DNA of 64,000 nucleotides, taken from the NCBI GenBank assembly GCA_910576975.1, contig CAJTJY010000001.1, forward strand, positions 62,001 through 126,000. Reading direction: 5' to 3'. The stretch comes from an uncultured Lachnospiraceae bacterium (GTDB lineage Bacteria > Bacillota > Clostridia > Lachnospirales > Lachnospiraceae). Made by a program: the position numbers and the translations under genes. Numbering within the stretch: the stretch's first letter is position 1; each line of letters begins with the position of its first letter. The notes under the pieces were generated by a model. That model saw only the letters and a list, made by a program, of their open reading frames with translations. It did no database searches and was not told where the DNA came from. Of this stretch, positions 36,777 through 45,007 are shown in pieces.

Positions 36777-39647
36777 ATGTCTACAACTACTTACCATTTA
36801 ACACTTGATTTAAAACGTGATTTGCATCAGGTACTGGTGATGAAAGAAAGCGATGCCAATTCCAGAAAAGTCAATATCACCATTACAGACAATGGCAAGA
36901 AATTTACCATCGGCAATAACACTGTCTGCTTATATTGGAAAAAACCAGACCGGCACATGGTCACCATAGATCAATTTGAAAAAACAGACCCACATTCTGT
37001 CTGCTTCACCTGCACGCAGCAAATGCTCATTGCCCCGGGGATTGTGCAGGCAGAATTATGTATCATAGACCAGGATTTCCAACTGTCCACCATGCCGTTC
37101 CAGGTCAGTATCAAGCCGGCTTCCATCAGCGAGTCAGATTTGACTTCTTCGGATGAATTTCAATCCCTGCTAAACCTGATGCATAAATTCCAAGAAGAAC
37201 ACGATAAAGTGAAAGCCGAAGTAGAACGGTTAAAAAACGAAGCCATATTCGCCAGCAAAGAATCGAAATCCTATGCGCACGGCAACACGCTACCTGACCG
37301 GGTAAACGAAGCCACAGACAACGCCAAGTTTTATAAGGAACAAGCGGCAAGCTCTGCAGAAAGGGCAAAAGATTTTTCCAATTCCGCCAAAAGCTTCTCT
37401 GAGTCTGCCGCACAATCCAAAGCATCTGCCAGCGAAAGCAAAACGCAAGCAGAACGTCATGCGACGGCGGCAAGCAATTCCGCCACTGCTTCCCAGCAAA
37501 ACGCTCAGTCCGCTTCTAACAGCGCCATTCTCTCACAGAGTTACGCCGTAGGCGACACCGGAAAGAGAGCTGGAGAAAAGACCGACAATGCAAAATATTA
37601 CTATCAACAGAGCAAGAGCCTGGCAGAATCTTTTTCCGGGGCGCTGCGCCCCATGGGGACGGTCGAATTTTCTAAGCTGCCCTCCCTCACTTCGGCAGCC
37701 GTGGGAGACATGTATAACGTCTCCAACCAGTTTACGACTACCACGGCCTTTAAAGAAGGGAGCGGAATTGTCGTCTCTGCCGGTTCCAATGTATATAAGA
37801 CCTCCGACGGGTATTGGGACGTACTTGCCGGAAGCCCGGTCTCTGGCATAAAAGGAAATGCCGAAAGTTCTTACCGCAGAGGAAATGTAAATCTCACGCC
37901 AGCAAATATCGGAGCTGTTTCAGAAACCTATCTCAACGGTCACTTCGTTGCAGATCATGTTTCCAGCTTCAAAGGCAGTGCTGGTTCCAAAGGCTGGTAC
38001 AGAATTGCGAAAGCGGTCGGAACCCCTGGCGGGAATTCCTGCGTCATCAGCATAAAGCGGGGCTACAATACGCCTTCTCCAGAATACCAGAAAGTGCAGC
38101 TTATAAACGCATATAGCACACAAAGATTCTCGCCGTTGGCAGCTATTTGCGAGACCCATATGTGGACCAAGATCAGGTGTACCAGGGATAGTGCAAATTC
38201 CACAACATACATTGAGCTTTACCAAGACAGGGACAATAGTAACAACACCTGGCTGGTCACCATAGAAGACGCACAGGGTGTTTACATCAACCACTGGAAA
38301 GCAATAGCGCCCACGCTCACCTCAGAGACAACAAGCGGGATTAGCGTACTAGCGTCCATGAATTTGCCATCCTGGTTTGACTCACGGGCCGTGACCGATA
38401 ACGGCAATGGCAACAACATAAGCTTTTCATTCCAAAAGTCAGCAATGACAAACGCCTCATGGCTGGCGGCATGGAACAATTATGAGCTTCGGGCGATAGC
38501 GCCAGGCAACATTACCGGCGTTGGTTCCGCAGTGAAAGCGACTCAGGATGGGGACGGAAATGTGATCCAGGACACTTATGCGAAGAAGAGCATCTATGGA
38601 AATGACGGAATAAACGTTTACCAGAATTTTGTCATCGGGTACGATGCAAAATCTTCCGGACAATATTGCTGCATTGCAATTGGAGAAAGTACGGAAGTGT
38701 CAAACGCTGAGCATGGATGTATCGCAGAAGGTTACCATACAAAATGCATGACCGCATTTGGCGGTCATGCAGAAGGTTATAGAACTGAATGCAGAGGGCA
38801 GTTTGGAGGACATTCCGAGGGAAATGAAACAAAATGCAATTCACATTGTTCGCACTCAGAAGGTTCCCATACATCTACCGATAATTACGCTTCCCACGCA
38901 TCAGGAAAATACAACAAAGCCATGACCGGCGGCGGCGCAGAGAGCACCCAGGTTGGGGATGTGTTCGTCATCGGCAATGGAACTTCTACTACTGCGCGCT
39001 CTAACGCCCTCCGAGTCAGTTACCTTGGCAATATCTACGGAACCAAGGCATTCCAATCCTCTGGGGCGGACTACGCAGAGTTCATAAAGCCTTGGGCAGA
39101 TGGGAACCCCGACGCAGAAGACCGGATAGGCTATTTTGTCACGGTGAAAGACGGCTTCCTTGAAAAAGCAGCGCAAGGTGATCTCATTGCCGGGATCACG
39201 TCAGGAAATCCCTCAATTGTCGGAAACGCCGACGAAGACTACTATTGGCGCTATGAGCGGGACGAATTTAACCGTATCGTGATGGAGGACGTTCCTGAAA
39301 GCATCCAAGAGACAGACGAAGACGGAAACCTTGTGTTTGACGAGGAGACCCACGAGCCCGTGATGGTGGAAACGGGGGAGATCATCAAAAATGCCCGCAT
39401 GAAGCTTGCAAAAGATTATGACCCATCCCAACAGGAAGATTACATAGAGCGCAAAGACCGCAAGGAATGGGATTATGTAGGAATGTTAGGCGTGCTGCCA
39501 CTTCGGGATGATGGCACATGCCTTGTAAATCATTTTTGCAAGTGCAAGGGCGATGGAATCGCCACTCATGCTGCTGAAAGGGGATTTGATACCTATCAGG
39601 TGATTGAGAGAATTTCAGACAATGTCATCAGTGTAATCCTGAGATAA
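36777..39647 (+). CDS. BppU-type baseplate/tail fiber with SEG repeats and Peptidase_G2-like end
   Basis: 956 aa. Residues 1-125 match the BppU N-terminal domain (LTLDLKRDLHQVLVMKESDANSRKVNITITDNG...). A short coiled coil (EEHDKVKAEVERLKNEA) and a Ser/Ala/Gln-rich linker with repeated SA, NS and AES units cover 130-285. A receptor-binding-like middle follows, then a repeat block at about 640-720 with GGHAEGYRTECRGQFGGHSEGNET and SHSEGSHTS, as in trimeric beta-roll heads. The last 200 residues (SSGADYAEFIKPWADGNPD, GYFVTVKDGFLEKA, VGMLGVLPLRDDGTC) resemble the IMC autoproteolytic Peptidase_G2 domain of phage appendages. Likely host-recognition fiber. AAGGAGG precedes the ATG. Confidence 0.8.
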   Translation: MSTTTYHLTLDLKRDLHQVLVMKESDANSRKVNITITDNGKKFTIGNNTVCLYWKKPDRHMVTIDQFEKTDPHSVCFTCTQQMLIAPGIVQAELCIIDQDFQLSTMPFQVSIKPASISESDLTSSDEFQSLLNLMHKFQEEHDKVKAEVERLKNEAIFASKESKSYAHGNTLPDRVNEATDNAKFYKEQAASSAERAKDFSNSAKSFSESAAQSKASASESKTQAERHATAASNSATASQQNAQSASNSAILSQSYAVGDTGKRAGEKTDNAKYYYQQSKSLAESFSGALRPMGTVEFSKLPSLTSAAVGDMYNVSNQFTTTTAFKEGSGIVVSAGSNVYKTSDGYWDVLAGSPVSGIKGNAESSYRRGNVNLTPANIGAVSETYLNGHFVADHVSSFKGSAGSKGWYRIAKAVGTPGGNSCVISIKRGYNTPSPEYQKVQLINAYSTQRFSPLAAICETHMWTKIRCTRDSANSTTYIELYQDRDNSNNTWLVTIEDAQGVYINHWKAIAPTLTSETTSGISVLASMNLPSWFDSRAVTDNGNGNNISFSFQKSAMTNASWLAAWNNYELRAIAPGNITGVGSAVKATQDGDGNVIQDTYAKKSIYGNDGINVYQNFVIGYDAKSSGQYCCIAIGESTEVSNAEHGCIAEGYHTKCMTAFGGHAEGYRTECRGQFGGHSEGNETKCNSHCSHSEGSHTSTDNYASHASGKYNKAMTGGGAESTQVGDVFVIGNGTSTTARSNALRVSYLGNIYGTKAFQSSGADYAEFIKPWADGNPDAEDRIGYFVTVKDGFLEKAAQGDLIAGITSGNPSIVGNADEDYYWRYERDEFNRIVMEDVPESIQETDEDGNLVFDEETHEPVMVETGEIIKNARMKLAKDYDPSQQEDYIERKDRKEWDYVGMLGVLPLRDDGTCLVNHFCKCKGDGIATHAAERGFDTYQVIERISDNVISVILR

Positions 39648-39718
39648 AATTTTACGTAACAAGCAAAGGATACTGCTGCAAAATGCAGTTTATATGCCAT
39701 ATAAAGAAGGAGGTGAAC

Positions 39719-40060
39719 ATGACGATGCAAGAAATGGAAATCCTAGAACGCCTCACAATAGTAGAGGAACGCTCCAAAAGCAACACTCACCGCTTAGACA
39801 AGTTGGAGCCGCTCATCAACGAAATACATGCTATGTCAAACACCATGGTGCAACTTGTAGAGGAAGTGAAGCATACAAACGAGACCATGAGCTCCCTAGA
39901 CGAGAAAGTGGAGCGCATAAACAGACGCGTAGATGTTATAGAGAGAACCCCCGCAGAGGACATGAAAGCATACCGCAGGACAGCGACAGCAACCGCAGTC
40001 AGCGCCATTGTTGGAGCATTTGCAGCAGGAGCGCTGACATGGCTGGCAAATTATATCTGA
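39719..40060 (+). CDS. XhlA-like holin-associated protein
   Basis: 113 aa from ATG 39719 with GAAGGAGG 5 bases upstream; the longer open frame to 39683 is not used. A long coiled coil (ILERLTIVEERSKSNTHRLDKLEPLINEIHAMSNTMVQLVEEVKHTNETMSSLDEKVERINRRV, in sections) is followed by one C-terminal membrane helix VSAIVGAFAAGALTWLANYI. This is the haemolysin XhlA design from defective Bacillus prophages, which works with a holin in lysis. Confidence 0.75.
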   Translation: MTMQEMEILERLTIVEERSKSNTHRLDKLEPLINEIHAMSNTMVQLVEEVKHTNETMSSLDEKVERINRRVDVIERTPAEDMKAYRRTATATAVSAIVGAFAAGALTWLANYI

Positions 40061-40076
40061 GAAAGAGGAAGCATCC

Positions 40077-40292
40077 ATGAGCAACAAAATGAAACTCTGG
40101 CTGAGAGCGGCCGCAATCCGCGCCATAAAGACTATGGCTCAAACAGCAGCCGCATTATTGCCTACAGCAGCCACGATCAACGCCGTGGATTGGGAAACAG
40201 TCCTTGGAACCGCAGCATTGGCTGGAGCTGCGTCTGTACTGACCTCCCTAGCGGGCTTGCCAGAAATAAAAGACGTACGGCAAACATACTAA
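40077..40292 (+). CDS. Phage holin, r1t type
   Basis: 71 aa. RAIKTMAQTAAALLPTAATINAVDWETVLGTAALAGAASVLTSLAGLPEIK has the two-helix pattern and the DW turn of the phi-r1t holin family. AGAGGA precedes the ATG and it follows the XhlA-like gene by 16 bases. Makes membrane lesions that let the endolysins reach the wall. Confidence 0.85.
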   Translation: MSNKMKLWLRAAAIRAIKTMAQTAAALLPTAATINAVDWETVLGTAALAGAASVLTSLAGLPEIKDVRQTY

Positions 40293-40406
40293 AAACTGAA
40301 AACGTTACCATTGTTCTGTAAGATATTTGACAGAGTCAAGAAAACATGATCAAAAATCTAAAAATATTAAGAAACGTACCAAATCGGTTAGAAAGCGAGG
40401 AACAAC

Positions 40407-41345
40407 ATGAATTTGATTGACATCAATAGAGATTACATATCATCAGAAAACACATATGTGGGGCAAAATGTCCCAAAATATATCGTAATCCACGAAACAG
40501 ACAACTTCTCAGCAGGGGCAAATGCCAAGAGGCATGCGTCAGCCCAAGCAGCAGGACATTTAAGTACCTCTGTGCATTATTATGCCGGAGATGACGGCGT
40601 ATATCAGGCAGCACGGCATTCAGACGGAACATTCTCTATCGGCAGAGAATATGGGGGAAGCCACACCGTAAAGAACGCCACCAACCGAAACACAATCCAT
40701 ATAGAAATTTGCGTCAACAGTGACGGGGACTATGCAAAAGCCCGCCAGCACGCCATTGCGTTAGTAAAATGTCTGATAAAAGAAACAGGAATTCCTGCTA
40801 AGCGGGTGATTCGCCATTTCGACGCAAAGGGAAAATATTGCCCTCGAAAGATGATGGACACTCCTGACCTATGGGAAGATTTTAAATCTCAAATCAAAGG
40901 AGAGGCTCCTTTTGTTCCATCCCCAAGCAATACCGAAGAACAGATGCCTAGCAAAGCATGGAAAGGCACCGTTACCACCAAACGTGACCCACTGCTGATC
41001 CGGGAAACCCCTGGCGGTCGCAAAATAAGTTCGATCCCCAAGGGGGCTTCCGTAGAAATCCTGGAACAGGGCACGCAATGGCACCGAGTAAAATATGGCA
41101 GCTATACAGGCTACAGTGCAGCCAAATATATAACCATTGATAGAAAGCCCCCATCTATATATATCGGGAAATGCACTGGAAACGGCGTGCGCATCCGGTC
41201 AACTCCGGATTTTAGCGATAACATTATCCGGCATCTTAACAAAGGAAACCTGTTCCAGGTTCTGGGGACTTCAGGCGTCTGGACTCACATTGAGACAGAA
41301 GGAATCGAAGGTTATATTTATTCTGATTATGTAGACAAGGCATAG
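40407..41345 (+). CDS. N-acetylmuramoyl-L-alanine amidase with two SH3 domains (endolysin)
   Basis: 312 aa. The Amidase_2 fold shows the zinc ligands in YIVIHETDNF and the later RHFDAKGKYCPRKM, and the central STSVHYYAGDDGVYQ. The C-terminal 130 residues are two bacterial SH3 modules (DPLLIRETPGGRKISSIPKGASVEILEQG and NGVRIRSTPDFSDNIIRHLNKGNLFQVLG) that bind the cell wall. No signal peptide, so release depends on the holin. The ribosome site is GCGAGGAAC. A 115-base gap before it is AT-rich and shows no clear promoter. Confidence 0.92.
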   Translation: MNLIDINRDYISSENTYVGQNVPKYIVIHETDNFSAGANAKRHASAQAAGHLSTSVHYYAGDDGVYQAARHSDGTFSIGREYGGSHTVKNATNRNTIHIEICVNSDGDYAKARQHAIALVKCLIKETGIPAKRVIRHFDAKGKYCPRKMMDTPDLWEDFKSQIKGEAPFVPSPSNTEEQMPSKAWKGTVTTKRDPLLIRETPGGRKISSIPKGASVEILEQGTQWHRVKYGSYTGYSAAKYITIDRKPPSIYIGKCTGNGVRIRSTPDFSDNIIRHLNKGNLFQVLGTSGVWTHIETEGIEGYIYSDYVDKA

Positions 41346-41633
41346 TTACTGAATATCAGTCACACAACGAAATATGATCAATCACTGCAGCACTCGCTAC
41401 AGCTCAATCTTTCTTTATATATGAGGATTTGCTCTGTGCAACCTGCTGCACTTTTAAACTGCAAGAGTAATAACTACAACACATATTTTGTCATATTTCA
41501 CATTTTTTAGCAGCTTATTCATAATATAGATTATACCAAAGAAAAAAATAATAATAAACTGTCATTTTATCTCAAGTAATCACATTTACTGAATGAAACT
41601 GGATCATCAAAATAGAAAGCGAGGAATATTAGC
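41346..41633. other. AT-rich intergenic region between the two endolysins
   Basis: 288 bases without a gene. A weak stem GTGCA/TGCAC at 41436-41451 followed by TTTT could be a poor terminator for the amidase message. No convincing promoter, no repeat shared with other gaps in the cluster. The last 20 bases carry the GCGAGGAATATT ribosome site of the next gene. Confidence 0.5.
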
Positions 41634-42530
41634 GTGGGAGATATGACGAAACTACATCCAAGATTACAATTAAAAGCAGCGCAATTGAAGGAGGCATGCA
41701 GCAAACAGGGCATTTCCATCCTCTTCAGCGAAGGTCTGCGAACAGCCGCCCAGCAGGACGCACTCTATGCCCAAGGGCGGACAAAGCCTGGAAGCATAAT
41801 CACCAATGCGAAAGGCAGCAGCTACAGTTCCCAGCATCAATGGGGCATTGCGGTAGATTTCTACCTTAACATGGATATTGACGGCGACGGAACGAAAAGC
41901 GACGATGCCTTTAACAACTCCAGCGGATTATTTGAACGAGTGGGCGAGCTTGCCAAAACTCTGGGATTAGGCTGGGGCGGGGACTGGACCAGCATCAAGG
42001 ACCGCCCGCACCTCTATCTGCCAGACTGGGGAAGCACGACTTCACAGCTGAAACAGCTCTATGGGACGCCAGACCAATTTATGAAATCCTGGGAAAATAT
42101 CAGTGCGGCAGGCGCTGAACAAAATCCATCAAAAACAGTACAGGGCACGGTCATTACCGACTCTGACCCGCTCTTAATCCGAGAAACGCCCGATGGACGC
42201 GCATTAAGCTCCATCCCCAAGGGAGCTTCGGTGGAAGTCTTGGAACAAGGCGCCAAATGGCATAAGGTAAGGTATCAAGGAATAACCGGCTATAGCGCCG
42301 CAAAATATATCTCTTTGAACGGGGCTTCACAGCCGCAAGCCGGATATGTGGGGGAATGTACTGGAGACCAGGTACGAGTCAGAGCCACGCCGGATGCTAG
42401 TGGCAACATCATCCGGCATCTCAACAAAGGAAACCTGTTCCGGGTCCTGGGCGTTTCCGGCAACTGGACACATGTCAGCATAGAGGGTACAGAAGGCTAT
42501 ATTTCCTCAGATTATGTAAAGAGAACATAA
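41634..42530 (+). CDS. M15-type L,D/D,D-peptidase with two SH3 domains (second endolysin)
   Basis: 298 aa from GTG 41634 (AGGA 8 bases upstream). The catalytic part is of the VanY/CwlK M15 type: LFSEGLRTAAQQDALYAQGR, SSYSSQHQWGIAVDFYLNMD (SxHxxGxAxD zinc motif) and DRPHLYLPDW (final zinc His). It cuts wall peptides. The two C-terminal SH3 modules are close relatives of those in the amidase: DPLLIRETPDGRALSSIPKGASVEVLEQG and VRVRATPDASGNIIRHLNKGNLFRVLG, so the modules were duplicated within the locus. Last gene of the tail/lysis module. Confidence 0.9.
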   Translation: MGDMTKLHPRLQLKAAQLKEACSKQGISILFSEGLRTAAQQDALYAQGRTKPGSIITNAKGSSYSSQHQWGIAVDFYLNMDIDGDGTKSDDAFNNSSGLFERVGELAKTLGLGWGGDWTSIKDRPHLYLPDWGSTTSQLKQLYGTPDQFMKSWENISAAGAEQNPSKTVQGTVITDSDPLLIRETPDGRALSSIPKGASVEVLEQGAKWHKVRYQGITGYSAAKYISLNGASQPQAGYVGECTGDQVRVRATPDASGNIIRHLNKGNLFRVLGVSGNWTHVSIEGTEGYISSDYVKRT

Positions 42531-42613
42531 CGCCCCCAGTTGGGAACACCGCTTAAAACTGCGGCTTGCCGAAAACACGGACTGCCGTAGGATGCAGATA
42601 TTCCGCTGCATAC

Positions 42614-42683
42614 ATTACTCCGGCGGTTAAATATCACAGTTTGTACTTGTCTAAATTCTGTGATATTTAACCGCCGGAGTAAT
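42614..42683. terminator. Perfect 26-bp inverted repeat between convergent genes
   Basis: Arms 42614-42639 and 42658-42683 are perfect inverted repeats of 26 bases (cores GGCGGTTAAATATC and GATATTTAACCGCC) with an 18-base loop. It lies between the end of the second endolysin and the convergent end of the histidine kinase, where a two-way terminator is expected, but there is no T-run on either side. It marks the right border of the phage-derived module and may instead be an element remnant. Confidence 0.5.
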
Positions 42684-42707
42684 ATTACAGGGCATTGCCA
42701 TTTGCGC

Positions 42708-44051
42708 TCATGTGCCATTGGAATCTCTTATTTTGCAGCAGCTCAAATTGGAAAACAGAATCCTGGTAACAAACGCTGTACCCTGATTTTCAAAGAAAAT
42801 CTCCCCATGATTCTTTTCTACTGCCGCTTTAACATTTGCAACTCCATATCCATGACTTTCCCCTTTCTCCTTGGTAGTCATAGTTCCCAACCTGTCAATC
42901 TCCACCGATTCCATCACCGGATTCATCAGTTCCACCACTAAATGATTTCCAAACTGGCGGATCGAAAGTCGAATGTAACGCTGATTTTTTTGCACTTTCT
43001 CACATGCCTCCAGGCTGTTGGACAGCAGGTTTGAAAAAATCGTGCATAAGTCAAAATCACTAATCGAAAGAACCGAAGGAAAGATCCCTTCTATTTGCCA
43101 TTGAATTTGCAACTCTTCCGCCCGTACCTGAATCTCCAGCAATACGGCGTCCACAATCTCATGATTTACCGATACCATCTTCCTCCTGCGCTGCGTCACA
43201 TGTTCCTGCATCTCATCGAGATATGCTTCCGCTTTCTGGTATTCCTTTCGCTCCATATAGTATTTCAGGCTTCCGACATGCGCCTGAAGATCGTGATGCA
43301 TTTTGCGGATCTCTTTGGAATTATCCCCTATTACCCGGACATAGTCTCTGGTAATCTGAAGGTATTCATCTTTCAGCCTGCTCTCTGCCTTATACTTCTT
43401 ACGGAAAATATCTAGAATCACAAATCCCACGCCAAGCCCATAAAACAGCCCGCACACGACCACCATGCACAGGAGTACCATAAACGTGAGCCCTGAATCG
43501 CCTTTGCCGTCCATCTCCTCCATATAAAACTGGATCAGGCTGGCAGCCAGCGCACACACGCTTCCCACCAGAAAATATTTCGTCTGCAGGTCACGAAGTG
43601 TTTCCAAATATCTTGGAATCTTTCGAAGCCCCCAGGCCAAAAGCGCCATCATCCCTATCGTGAGCGCCGCTCTGGCAAGTTGAAAATGAATGTTTTCTTT
43701 CTGCACAGCGACAGGGGTTCCCATAATTCCAAAAAAGGATAGATTCAGACATGAATAGGGAAGGTGCAGATACTCTATAGAGCAGATATAAGCCGCCAGT
43801 CTGCGGATTATCTTTCCTTCTGTCCATAACAGCATCTGAACCGTAGAACCCGCCACTCGAAAGGCCACGGCTGGCAATTCCTCAAATCCGTTCAACATTC
43901 CTAACAAGATTTGCGCCAAAAGCACAAGGCCTCCGCACAAAAGACATCCCCTCTTCTTTGTAACTGGCACACAGAAGAGCCCGCACATCATAACCATGTT
44001 TTCGACGACGATAAGACATTCTTTCAAGACATACTCTGATGTTACTAACAT
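42708..44051 (-). CDS. AgrC-like GHKL sensor histidine kinase
   Basis: 447 aa. The first 225 residues are six or so membrane helices; then a helical dimerisation part with KMHHDLQAHVGSLKYYMERKEYQKAEAYLDEM (the phospho-His is in the MHHDLQAH segment) and a GHKL ATPase with FSNLLSNSLEACEKV and KGESHGYGVANVKAAVEKNHGEI. The overall plan is that of peptide-sensing AgrC/ComD kinases. Its start follows the regulator stop codon directly. No agrB or agrD-type peptide gene is visible nearby. Confidence 0.88.
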   Translation of the reverse strand: MLVTSEYVLKECLIVVENMVMMCGLFCVPVTKKRGCLLCGGLVLLAQILLGMLNGFEELPAVAFRVAGSTVQMLLWTEGKIIRRLAAYICSIEYLHLPYSCLNLSFFGIMGTPVAVQKENIHFQLARAALTIGMMALLAWGLRKIPRYLETLRDLQTKYFLVGSVCALAASLIQFYMEEMDGKGDSGLTFMVLLCMVVVCGLFYGLGVGFVILDIFRKKYKAESRLKDEYLQITRDYVRVIGDNSKEIRKMHHDLQAHVGSLKYYMERKEYQKAEAYLDEMQEHVTQRRRKMVSVNHEIVDAVLLEIQVRAEELQIQWQIEGIFPSVLSISDFDLCTIFSNLLSNSLEACEKVQKNQRYIRLSIRQFGNHLVVELMNPVMESVEIDRLGTMTTKEKGESHGYGVANVKAAVEKNHGEIFFENQGTAFVTRILFSNLSCCKIRDSNGT

Positions 44052-44753
44052 TTATTTCGCCTTCCTGATGATATACGCCCGGTATGAATCTTTTAATTCC
44101 TTGATCTTCCTCCTGCTTACGGGAATCTGATCCCCATTCGCCATGTGGATCATTTCTTTAATATCCATAATGTTCCTCAGATTCACGAGATAGCATTTGT
44201 GACAGCGGAAAAATGACTTGTTTCTCAGTTCTTCTTCCAGTTGGATCAGGCTGACGTCGCAAAAATATTCTCCTTGGCTTGTAAGCATACGGCTGTATTT
44301 ATGTTCTGAGACAAAATAAAAAATGTTATTTATTTTGACTGGCAGCTCTCTATTGACGCTTTTGATCAAGAATGTCTGAGATTCCTCAATATCTTCGATC
44401 ATACGGTCGATGTATTTTTTTAATGTTGGCAGCTGCACTGGCTTTTGCAGAAACCCATAAACATTTTTTCCAAAAGCCTGTGGCATTTCTTTCACATGAT
44501 GCGTCACAAAAAGGATTCGGGCGTCCTGATCCTCTCTCCACAGCCAGTCCTTGAGCTGAAGGCCGGTAATTCCTTCCATCTCAATGTCCAGAATCAGGAT
44601 ATCCGTCTCCTCTTTCTGTTCCATAAACGCTTTTGCAGATTCATATTCCCTGAGCAGATAGCTGGCGCCTTTCTCTGCAAAATATTGCTGCAACAGATTT
44701 CTCATAACTTCTCTTGAAATTTTTTGATCCTCGCAAATTCCTACTTTTATCAT
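44052..44753 (-). CDS. LytTR-family response regulator (AgrA-like)
   Basis: 234 aa from ATG 44753, with AGGAG 9 bases upstream. The receiver domain has KVGICEDQKISRE, the phospho-Asp in ILILDIEMEGITGLQL, and VTHHVKEM. The C-terminal LytTR DNA-binding domain shows HKYSRMLTSQGEYFCDVSLIQLEEEL, FFRCHKCYLVNLRNI and QIPVSRRKIKELKDSY. Partner of the kinase immediately downstream. Target genes not visible; the secreted protein gene next door is a candidate by position only. Confidence 0.92.
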   Translation of the reverse strand: MIKVGICEDQKISREVMRNLLQQYFAEKGASYLLREYESAKAFMEQKEETDILILDIEMEGITGLQLKDWLWREDQDARILFVTHHVKEMPQAFGKNVYGFLQKPVQLPTLKKYIDRMIEDIEESQTFLIKSVNRELPVKINNIFYFVSEHKYSRMLTSQGEYFCDVSLIQLEEELRNKSFFRCHKCYLVNLRNIMDIKEMIHMANGDQIPVSRRKIKELKDSYRAYIIRKAK

Positions 44754-44891
44754 AATCAATCGCTCCTGCTGCTTTTATTTTATAATTCTTCTCTGACAAT
44801 TTCAAGAATCTTTTTCTCTTTCCTTAAGATATCAAAAAACCTGAATTAGACTGTAAAGAAAGTTCAATTCTTTTGGATTCTTATTTTTTTT

Positions 44892-44979
44892 CGAAAAATA
44901 TGCCTCTGGCAAGCTGTCAGAGCGCACACATGCCAAGCAGGGCAATGAACTTTGTGCGGTTTTGCAGCGAGCCAGAGGC
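44892..44979 (-). terminator. Terminator of the secreted protein gene
   Basis: On the minus strand a stem GCCTCTGGC (44979-44971) / GCCAGAGGC (44910-44902) is followed by ATATTTTT. The loop is long (60 bases) and holds further pairing. It lies just downstream of the secreted protein gene and upstream of the response regulator gene. Bases 44760-44890 are AT-rich leader with no gene. Confidence 0.5.
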
Positions 44980-45007
44980 CATCTAAATTCGTTGAACATA
45001 GACTGTA

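Noticed and set aside
16819..42530. Complete prophage
   Set aside because: No terminase, portal, capsid, head-tail connector, replication or active integration genes are present in the region.
16819..42530. Contractile (R-type) tailocin or contractile injection system
   Set aside because: No sheath, gpW/gpJ-type baseplate wedge, spike with PAAR or AAA ATPase is present; Dit, Tal and BppU are siphophage-type.
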